Shown: positions 56,181 to 64,000 of the stretch, piece after piece
Numbering within the stretch: position 1 is the first letter of the stretch
Layout of the letters: each line of letters starts with the position of its first letter
Source: CAVPXC01 sp963709505
GTDB lineage: Bacteria > Chloroflexota > Anaerolineae > JAAEKA01
Direction of reading: 5' to 3'
DNA length: 64,000 nt
Assembly: GCA_963709505.1 (NCBI GenBank)
Contig: CAVPXC010000029.1
Location: 186,001 to 250,000, forward strand
Made by a program: the position numbers and the translations under genes
The notes under the pieces: generated by a model
Databases searched by the model: none
What the model was told of the DNA's origin: nothing
Seen by the model: the letters and a program-made list of their open reading frames with translations, nothing else

Positions 56181-57824
56181 GGTTCCCTCCTAACGTGAAA
56201 TCCCTGGACTTGTCCAGGACTCCTCGACTTGTCGAGGGGTCTTCATTGATGGTGGTGTGCCTAAGGCCCATGCGTCTGACTACGAGCGGCAGATAGCAGA
56301 ATTTCGGTACCACGGTTGGCGTTGGTGTTGGCGTAGATGTAGGGGCGGGCGGCGGCACCAGGGCAAAAGGCCCTGGCACCACGTAAGCGCTGCCTGCATC
56401 GAGTCCCAACGCCGTGTCGGCACGTGGCGCGCCGACGATCAGGTCGATCCTGACGTCGGCTGTGAAATCGCCCGTGGCCAGACTAGTGCCCGCTCGATCG
56501 CTCGAGCCGCGCCGTAGACAACCAGATCGGGCGCGGTGGTGACACCCCGAACGCCGGCGCGCGTACCGCTGACGGCAAACACAACTCCGGCCTGAGGCCG
56601 GCCGGGCGGATCGCCGTTGGGCGCGCCGGCCAGCACGTCCACCACGCCATCTTGGTCGAGATCGGCGGCGCCTACCGCAGTTCCCAGCTTGTCATAGCTG
56701 TCGGCACCCGCCAGGACAATGGCGGCGGTTGCTGTCGCCAGGTCCACCGTCGCGGGCAGCGGATCCGGCATCAACACAGCGTAGGCGGCGCCGGCGCTGG
56801 TCAAGCTGTTGGGACTGGCACCCGCAGCACCCAAGACCAGATCGTCTCTGTGATCTGCGTTCAGATCTCCCAATGCCACGGCGCTGCCCAGCGTGTCGTT
56901 TGCCGCCGCGCCGAGGACGGTCGATGCGGCTGCCTGGCTAACCGATCCGATGGCAACGAAGGGCGAACGGCCCAGAACCAGGTAAGCTGTGCCGCCGTTC
57001 GACCGGCCGGCAGGCGATGCGTACGGGGCGCCCACGAGCAAATCGTCTTTGTTGTCCTGGTCCGCGTCGCCCACGGCCAGCGCCGTGCCCAATTCGCCGC
57101 CCGCCAGGGTGCCCTCGATGGCGACAGATGTGCCGCTGACCGCCAGGTCAATGACTGCGCCAGGGCTGGCTGTGCCTAGAATGACATTGACACGGCCGGC
57201 TGCGCCGGCGCGCGGGCTGCCGATGATCAATTCGTCTCGGCCATCGCCGTTCAGGTCTCCCAGTGCGACCGCGCTTCCGGTTCGCTGATTGGCTTGGGCG
57301 CCCAACACGGTCACGGATGCGGACTGCGTCGCCAAATCGATCGAGGGAAAGCCAGCGCCCGTGCCAAGAAACAGATAGACCACGCCGGAGTCGGCGCGGC
57401 CGGCCGCGTCCACCCACGACGCGCCTACTGCCAGGTCCTCCCGCCCGTCGCCGTTGAAGTCGCCGGCCGCCATCGCCTCGCCAAATTGATCCAGTGCAAC
57501 TGCGCCGCGCAGCGTGGGACCGGCGTACGTGTCGGTCAGGAACACCGTGCCCTGTGCGCTGCTTCCACCATAGACGACGAAGACCTGGCCCGCGTTGGTA
57601 CGCCCGCGTGGGTCGGCATAGCGCGCGCCGACGACCAGGTCTTCAACGCCATCATTGTTGAGGTCGCCCAGGACGACAGCGCCCGCAACCTGGTCCTGGG
57701 CCGCGCCGCCTTCCGCCTGAAGCCGAATGGGGCTCGGGTACCCAGCCAAATCGATGATGGTGGTGGTGCTTGTCGCGCCCAAGATCAGCGTTACGATTGC
57801 CGGGACGATCAACTGTCGTCTCAT
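56167..57824 (-). CDS. FG-GAP repeat (integrin-alpha-like) surface protein (one frameshift)
   Basis: The restored product has a signal peptide (LIVPAIVTLILGATSTTT) and seven FG-GAP repeats, each with a calcium loop such as GDLNNDGVEDLVVGAR, GDFNGDGREDLAVGAS and ADLDQDGVVDVLAGAP. This suggests a seven-bladed beta-propeller. A break at about 56505 shifts the frame just before repeat seven (RAGTSLATGDFTADVRIDLIVGAPRAD). The end has a Thr/Pro spacer (PTSTPTPTPTVVP) and FCYLPLVVR, a tail I associate with secreted Chloroflexota proteins. The last 30 residues are encoded by two small hairpins. It is probably an adhesin linked to the pilus. Confidence 0.85.
56203..56237. repeat. Twin hairpins CCTGGAC-TT-GTCCAGG and CCTCGAC-TT-GTCGAGG
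   Basis: Two seven-base-stem palindromes with the same TT centre lie four bases apart at 56203-56218 and 56222-56237. They are translated as part of the tail of the FG-GAP protein (DPSTSRGVLDKSRDF). They may be an inserted element that extended the gene. Confidence 0.8.
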
Positions 57825-57837
57825 GTTCTTCCTTCGC

Positions 57838-58887
57838 TCACTCCTTGGTCACTTTTTCATCCACCAGGCGCTCGCGCACGAAGCCACCGCTTGGGACGAT
57901 GCGGAAGTGCGCCGCGTCAAGGACGTATTCCATGTCCACGGTATTGCGGCCGGCGCGGTTTTTCTCGATAGTCATGATGACCCAGTTGCGCATGCCTTCA
58001 GCCCGAGCAAGGTTGTATACCAAATGCTCGCGGCTGACGATCTGATGTTTGTTGTTGAAGATCATACCGATGTCAGCCTCGTACTGAATGGCCGAACTGC
58101 CTCGCAGGTCTGCCATTCGCATGCGAGAGGCCTTCAGCCCTGGGCGGTCCGAGGCCGCAACGGCTACCACCTGAACGCCCAAGCTCATCGCTATCTCCTT
58201 GAGCCCATGGGCGAGAAACGTGGTGACCTCTGTTTCAGGCCTCAGCGAGGCGGCCTGGACCGGGATTTTCTGCAAGTAGTCCACCACGACCAGCAGCTTT
58301 GCCGGCTTTTCCAGGGCCGCTTCCTGTGTCCACTGCCGGATCTGATCCAGCGTAGAGGTGTCTCCACTGGCCTTGACCAGCGTGAGGCGGTCGGCGTATT
58401 TGGAGATAACCTCCATGGTGTCGGCGTAGCGCGGGTCGTTGCGCAACGCCGAAATCAGGCCTCTACCGTTTGATGGACCCACCGCCATGTCGTTGAGCCG
58501 GCGCAGCGTCAAGGAATCGTCGCCTTTACCTTGTTCCGCGCTTTCGAGGCAGAGCAGCCGCATCATCAGGTGAATTTGGTCGTGTTCGTAGCAGATGACT
58601 ATGGCATGCGCGTCAGGCTCCCGGTAGATCACGTTGCGTGCCATTTGCAGGCCAAAGATCGTTTTGCCAACGCCGAAGCGGCCGCCGACGATAAGCAACT
58701 CGCCGCGCCGGATGCCCCCGTTGAGCACATCGTCCAGCGGTGTGAAGCCTGTAGCCAGGGCGCGAAAACGCGCGACATCACCTCTGGAAACTCGTTCCTC
58801 TGTTTCGTTTAAGACGTGAGCCAACGTCATGGGGCCTACCCCCTCCAATTCCCATGTGTGCCAGGTATTCGACGTTTGAGCTGCCAA
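57838..58887 (-). CDS. DnaB-helicase-like RecA-fold ATPase in the pilus locus
   Basis: The 349-residue protein lacks the N-terminal domain of DnaB and consists of the RecA-like C-terminal helicase domain: FTPLDDVLNGGIRRGELLIVGG, Walker A GRFGVGKT, Walker B KLLVVVDYLQKIP, then VVAVAASDRPGLKASRMRMADLRGSSAIQYEADIGMIF and EKNRAGRNTVDMEY. The start is probably TTG at 58887, with AAAGGAAA upstream; MTLAHVLNETEERV at 58830 is an alternative. It lies between the FG-GAP and CpaF genes. A role in replication seems unlikely in this position. Confidence 0.85.
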   Translation of the reverse strand: MAAQTSNTWHTWELEGVGPMTLAHVLNETEERVSRGDVARFRALATGFTPLDDVLNGGIRRGELLIVGGRFGVGKTIFGLQMARNVIYREPDAHAIVICYEHDQIHLMMRLLCLESAEQGKGDDSLTLRRLNDMAVGPSNGRGLISALRNDPRYADTMEVISKYADRLTLVKASGDTSTLDQIRQWTQEAALEKPAKLLVVVDYLQKIPVQAASLRPETEVTTFLAHGLKEIAMSLGVQVVAVAASDRPGLKASRMRMADLRGSSAIQYEADIGMIFNNKHQIVSREHLVYNLARAEGMRNWVIMTIEKNRAGRNTVDMEYVLDAAHFRIVPSGGFVRERLVDEKVTKE

Positions 58888-59044
58888 GGTGATTTTCCTT
58901 TAGGGGGTGTCCGCAGACAACCTCGTGAATTCACTTAGAGGTATGGCTCGGTCGGCCCATTCGCCTATCCTCGGAACCGGCGAGCCATGGTCCGAGGTGC
59001 TGCGCAAAGACCAGCCAAAGCGTGAACTTGTTTTCGACGGGTCC

Positions 59045-60397
59045 TCAGTACCCTCGCGGCGGCCGAGTGGGTGCAAATATGCTCGGCGACAAAAAGATGC
59101 CCATGGCTTCCATCTTCTCGGTGAACTTAGGGCGCACACCGGTGGCGGTGAAGTACCCTTGAACACGGTGATTGTCGACGCCGGTCTGTACGTACCGGAA
59201 CAAGTCTTGCATCACGATCACGTCGCCTTCCATGCCCTGCACTTCAGCGATCTTTGCAATCTTACGGCTGCCGTCCATCATCCGATCGAGATGTACGATC
59301 AGGTCAAAGGCCGACGCGAGCTGCTCGCGCACCGCGCGCAACGGCAGATCCATGCCAGCCATGAGGGCCATGGTCTCGATGCGATGTAGGGTATCGCGCG
59401 GGCTGTTGGAGTGGGCCGTGGTGATCGACCCATCGTGCCCGGTGTTCATGGCCTGCAGCATGTCCAGAGCCTCGCCGCCGCGCACCTCGCCGACGACGAT
59501 GCGATCAGGGCGCATGCGCAGAGCATTGATGACCAGTTGGCGGATGGTGATCTGACCGCGACCCTCCACGTTGGGCGGGCGTGCCTCCAACCTGACCACG
59601 TGTTGTTGGTTCATCTGCAATTCGGCTGCATCCTCAATGGTGATGATCCGTTCGGTGTCGGGCAGGAAGCTCGACAATACGTTGAGGAGCGTCGTCTTGC
59701 CGGTGGAAGTTCCGCCTGAGATCACGATGTTCAGACGCGCCTGCACGCAGGCACGCAGAAAGTCGACCATGTCTTTGGGCATCGTGCCAAGGCGCGTCAT
59801 GTCTTCGGCTGTCAGCACTGTTTTGGCGAACTTTCGAATACTGATGCACGGACCAATCAGCGACAGGGGCGGAATGATCACGTTGACGCGCGAGCCATCG
59901 GGCAGCCGCGCATCGACCATGGGACTGGCCTCGTCGACACGACGGCCGAGGGGAGAGACGATGCGGTCGATGATACGCATCACCTCGGCTTCGTCGCGAA
60001 ATGTGATCCCAGCCACTTGCAGCAGTCCGTTGCGTTCGATGTAGACGTGCGATGGACCGTTGACGAGGATTTCCGTCACCGTGTCGTCGCGCAACAGCGG
60101 CTCGATCGCACCGTAGCCCAGAATATCGGCCACGATCTGCTCGAATAACTCGTTGCGTTCAGCACGGCTCAACGGCAAGCCCTCTTCGGTCAATACCTCG
60201 TTGAAAATGCGCTCCAACGCTCGCCGCACCTCTTCGACATTGTCGGTGGCAATGGCTGGGTTGAGTTCCGCCAACAGCCGGCGGTGCACGAGATCGCGCA
60301 CATCCTGGCGTGATTTGCCATTCGTCGAACGCTCCATCTCTTTCACGGTTGGGTTGGTACGCACTGGCGTACGATTGTTGCGGTTCGAATTGAACAT
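59045..60397 (-). CDS. cpaF: Tad/Flp pilus assembly ATPase CpaF/TadA
   Basis: A 450-residue secretion ATPase with an N-terminal helical domain (LVHRRLLAELNPAI...EEGLPLSRAERNELFEQIVADILGYGAIEPLL), Walker A GGTSTGKTTLLNVL, the Asp-box IITIEDAAELQMNQQHVVRLEARP, Walker B MRPDRIVVGEVRGGEALDML and the His box TGHDGSITTAHSNSPRD. All are typical of CpaF. It should power assembly of the pilus together with TadB and TadC encoded upstream. ATG 60397 was chosen because the longer frame overlaps the spacer. Confidence 0.95.
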   Translation of the reverse strand: MFNSNRNNRTPVRTNPTVKEMERSTNGKSRQDVRDLVHRRLLAELNPAIATDNVEEVRRALERIFNEVLTEEGLPLSRAERNELFEQIVADILGYGAIEPLLRDDTVTEILVNGPSHVYIERNGLLQVAGITFRDEAEVMRIIDRIVSPLGRRVDEASPMVDARLPDGSRVNVIIPPLSLIGPCISIRKFAKTVLTAEDMTRLGTMPKDMVDFLRACVQARLNIVISGGTSTGKTTLLNVLSSFLPDTERIITIEDAAELQMNQQHVVRLEARPPNVEGRGQITIRQLVINALRMRPDRIVVGEVRGGEALDMLQAMNTGHDGSITTAHSNSPRDTLHRIETMALMAGMDLPLRAVREQLASAFDLIVHLDRMMDGSRKIAKIAEVQGMEGDVIVMQDLFRYVQTGVDNHRVQGYFTATGVRPKFTEKMEAMGIFLSPSIFAPTRPPRGY

Positions 60398-60468
60398 CTT
60401 AGGTTGTCCGCCTTTCGGGCCGATACGGTCGCTTCTCCACGGCCCAAATATGGGTGGCGAGGCTGGAT

Positions 60469-62364
60469 CTACCTGATCCAGAGCGCATCGTATTCGTCCC
60501 ATTTGGTGTTGCTGATGTTGCGCACGTCGCGCCCATCGGCGTCCATCACGAAGATTTGCTTACCGCCGCTGCGATTCGACCAGAAGACGATGCGCCGGCT
60601 GTCGGGTGACCAGGAAGGACGCTTGTCCCACTCCCAGTCATTACGGGTCAGATTGATGGCTGGCTCAGTAACCTCTTGGTACGGACTGCGAACCCAGACG
60701 TCATCGCTGCCGTCCTGCTGGCTCACGAATGCGACGCGACTGCCATCGGGAGACCACATGGGATCATACGCAACCTTGTTGAAGTCCTTGGAGACTTTCC
60801 AGGTCGGCGCCGTACCATACTCGTTGACGTCGCCCTGAATGTAGACTTGGGGCGATTTGTCTTCTTCGGCCACGGTCACGTAGACCCGGTATCGTCCGTC
60901 CGGTGACTGTTGGTACTGCCGTACGATTTGATCGAACTGCGAGCGCTGGTCAGAGGAGTAGCCGATAAACTGGCGATTTGTGCCATCAGGATCCATAGCG
61001 TAAAAGCCAGTTTGGTCCGGGTTCTCTGAGAAGAACACGATCTTGCCGCGGTAGGCCAGCAACGGCCTGGGTGTGGGTGTGGGGCCAACTCTCGTCGCCG
61101 TCGGATAGGGTGTCGATGTAGGAATAGGTGTGATCGTCGGCGTAGCTGTAGCGGTGGCCGTAGGTGTTAGCAAGGGCACCACCTCCGCCATGCGCCCTTG
61201 CGCCAGAGCGGTGTCCGCGACCGGGAGGTTCGCAGCCTTTTGGTACTGGTCGTAGGCGAAATACAGGTCGTTGGCCTGCCGGTGTACATCGCCGCTGCGT
61301 ACGTAAGCCTCGTAGAGTATGGGCGGCAGGACACCGCCCAGGTAATCGGGCTTTTGGTCATACAGCGGCTGCAACTGGGCGAGTCCTTCATCCCAGCGCT
61401 GCTCGCGCAGCACCGACGTTCCGCTCAGATACAATTGGGCCAAACCCTGTTGCTTTGCCGCGTCGGAATTGCGAGGCTGCAGCGATAGGGCCGCATTGAA
61501 GTAATCCAGCGCCTGTGGAACGTCGGCGAGCACGGCCGGCTGCTGGTCGATGAGACCTTGGCCCAATAGCATGTAGAGCTCGAACAGGCGACTCGCCACC
61601 AGGTCACGCTGGTAGTTTGCGCTCACCGCCTTGAGTTGCTCGTATTTCTCCACCGCGGGTAGATAGCGCCCGGCTTGGTAGTCCGTCTGCGCCTCAGTCG
61701 CCAAGGACACCATCTCCTGTTCATGCTTGATGGTGGAGATACGCACACTGACATCGCGCTTTTGAGGCGAGCGAACCAGGAATTCGGTAAAAGCCTGTAG
61801 CGCGGCGGGGTAATCGCCGGTCTCCTGAAAGGCCACGCCGGATTGATACAGCTTGATGAGCTCGCGTTGTTGTTCCACAGTCTGGAGGCCAAGAAAGGCG
61901 ACCGGGTCGTCGGGCGTGTGCGTGAGTACTTTGCGGTAGGCTGCCTCGGCCTTGTCCAGATCTTCGCTCTTTTGGAACGCTGCGCCCTCTGAAAGTAAGC
62001 GACTGCGCTGCGATTCCCAGCGGGCATTGGCAATGATCGGCGAGAAGCCATGGTTGATCGCCCGGATCCCCAGAATGCCAAGGAGGACGATTCCTGCGAC
62101 GATGAGCACTTTGACTGCCAGCTTCTCCCAGCGCCCGGTGGGCCGCCTAGGCTTGAGCATGACCCGGTTGTCTATGCGTGCTTTGAAGCGCGCCTCATCT
62201 AGAGCTTGCTGGTAAACAGCGCGATCAGTCCCTGCCGACTGGCTGACTGCCATCTCGAAACAGACGGCGGCCTCGGCCCATTGGCCTGCCTGCAGGTGCG
62301 CCAGGCCCTTTTTATAAGTCGGGTTCTCGTTGACTAGAGTGTTGTTACCGGTCGCCGCCGCCAT
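60469..62364 (-). CDS. TPR - membrane - TolB-like propeller protein in the pilus locus
   Basis: A 631-residue protein with one short cytoplasmic TPR (KKGLAHLQAGQWAEAAVCFEMAV), a single membrane segment at about 90-106 (VLIVAGIVLLGILGI), about eight TPR-like repeats outside, a Thr/Pro spacer near 405-435 and a PD40/WD40-like beta-propeller: WSPDGSRVAFVSQQDGSDDVWV, WSPDSRRIVFWSNRSGGKQIFVMDADG. It starts after AAAGGAG. It may monitor or scaffold the extracellular side of the pilus machine. It lies between TadC and CpaF, where other phyla have no such gene. Confidence 0.85.
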   Translation of the reverse strand: MAAATGNNTLVNENPTYKKGLAHLQAGQWAEAAVCFEMAVSQSAGTDRAVYQQALDEARFKARIDNRVMLKPRRPTGRWEKLAVKVLIVAGIVLLGILGIRAINHGFSPIIANARWESQRSRLLSEGAAFQKSEDLDKAEAAYRKVLTHTPDDPVAFLGLQTVEQQRELIKLYQSGVAFQETGDYPAALQAFTEFLVRSPQKRDVSVRISTIKHEQEMVSLATEAQTDYQAGRYLPAVEKYEQLKAVSANYQRDLVASRLFELYMLLGQGLIDQQPAVLADVPQALDYFNAALSLQPRNSDAAKQQGLAQLYLSGTSVLREQRWDEGLAQLQPLYDQKPDYLGGVLPPILYEAYVRSGDVHRQANDLYFAYDQYQKAANLPVADTALAQGRMAEVVPLLTPTATATATPTITPIPTSTPYPTATRVGPTPTPRPLLAYRGKIVFFSENPDQTGFYAMDPDGTNRQFIGYSSDQRSQFDQIVRQYQQSPDGRYRVYVTVAEEDKSPQVYIQGDVNEYGTAPTWKVSKDFNKVAYDPMWSPDGSRVAFVSQQDGSDDVWVRSPYQEVTEPAINLTRNDWEWDKRPSWSPDSRRIVFWSNRSGGKQIFVMDADGRDVRNISNTKWDEYDALWIR

Positions 62365-62377
62365 AAGCCAGCTCCTT

Positions 62378-63342
<965 letters not shown>

Positions 63343-63346
63343 AGGA

Positions 63347-64000
63347 CTACACCTCGATGTTGACGATACGGCGAATGATCAGGAAGCCGATAAACTCCAT
63401 GATCAGTGCGACGACAGGCACAATGCGGATCCAACCCGGTTCGAAGAGGCGGCGCATGTAATCGGGGTTGATGATGAAGAGCACGAAACCCAAGGATGAA
63501 CGGCAGAAATGCCAGGATGTATCCTGTCAGTCGTTGTTGGGCCGTCAGGACCCGGATCTCACGCTTCATGCGCAGCCGGTCGCGAACGGTCACGCCGATG
63601 GTCTCCAGGGTTTGCGCCAGGTTGCCGCCGGTCTCGTACTGCACGTTAATGGCAGTGACGACCATGTCCATCTCGTCGGTGCCCACGCGCACCGCCATCT
63701 CACTCAGCGCGCGCTGGATGGGCAAGCCCAATCCGATCCCGCGCAGCACCCGGCGGATCTCCGATGCCATGGGCATCGGCAATTGATCGGCCATGATCTC
63801 CAACGACTGGCTCAGGCCATAGCCCTGCGCGCAGCGCGCCCATCAACAGCGAAAGCAGCTCCGGGATTTGCTCGGTGATCTGGCTTTGGCGGCGGTGTTG
63901 GCGACGGCGCAGAAAGAGGATCGACAGCAGCACGGGCAGGAGGCCGAGAATCAACGAGACGCCGAAGTTGACTTGCAACAGCAAGGTTCCCACCACAAAG
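63347..64000 (-). CDS. tadB: Tad pilus assembly membrane protein TadB, N-terminus beyond the window (two frameshifts)
   Basis: The visible part contains a membrane segment (FGVSLILGLLPVLLSILFL), a basic stretch, the T2SSF signature EQIPELLSLLMGALRAG, then EIMADQLPMPMASEIRRVLRGIGLGLPI and two C-terminal membrane segments ending FLIIRRIVNIEV. Breaks at about 63835 (between ALRAG and EIMADQ) and about 63490 (extra G in a GGG run, between PFILG and FVLFIINPDYMRRLF) must be repaired. It forms the inner platform of the pilus with TadC. Confidence 0.86.

Noticed and set aside
57838..58887. Replicative helicase DnaB
   Set aside because: The N-terminal domain is absent and the gene lies inside a pilus operon, so it was called DnaB-like only.

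Overview
The window looks like a chromosomal piece of a GC-rich, probably single-membrane member of the Chloroflexota (Anaerolineae or Caldilineae type). This is inferred from several traits: lipoproteins and secreted proteins with Thr/Pro-rich linkers, a YLPLVVR-type tail, a Tad pilus locus with Chloroflexota-style extra genes, several MacB/FtsX-type exporters without outer-membrane partners, dockerin-like protein ends, and very many intergenic hairpin repeats. No rRNA, tRNA, CRISPR array or transposase gene was recognised.

Layout. 1-2657: start of a UbiB/AarF-like kinase and a LiaS/NarL-type two-component pair. 2759-4019: a GT1 glycosyltransferase. 4130-7748: a MacAB-like exporter. 7953-11493: a lipoprotein and a large secreted metalloprotease that share a domain. 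12029-17942: a TetR regulator with a visible promoter and operator, then a second exporter. 18032-18573: a small toxin-antitoxin pair with a broken toxin. 18592-24487: cytosine deaminase and a BmpA-type nucleoside ABC importer. 24928-26224: cupin and arginase. 26348-28784: a secreted multihaem cytochrome, divergent from a lipoprotein hydrolase (29118-30267). 30443-37899: four co-directional genes encoding TIR-TolB-like-TPR, FecR-like-TPR, TPR-CHAT protease and caspase-TIR proteins. This is the most interesting block and looks like a signalling, cell-death or defence system. 37901-49557: housekeeping and accessory genes (DUF364, pterin dehydratase, a third exporter, MscS channel, PfkB kinase, a DUF433/DUF5615 pair, rRNA/tRNA methyltransferase, phosphatase, sensor kinase). 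49830-53511: an ABC-2 exporter with two permeases. 53561-64000: a Tad/Flp pilus locus running off the right edge.

Two features run through the whole window. First, about 18 genes contain one or more single-base frameshifts, and two contain an in-frame stop, with the protein continuing sensibly in the next frame. Uncorrected assembly errors are the most economical explanation, so coordinates are given for the restored genes. Second, nearly every intergenic gap carries a hairpin. Many are arrays of a locus-specific 7-8 base unit followed by its own inverted copy. Others are families of fixed palindromes, one of which is also inserted in frame inside the nucleoside-transporter ATPase gene. Several genes end inside these arrays and take their last residues and stop codon from them.
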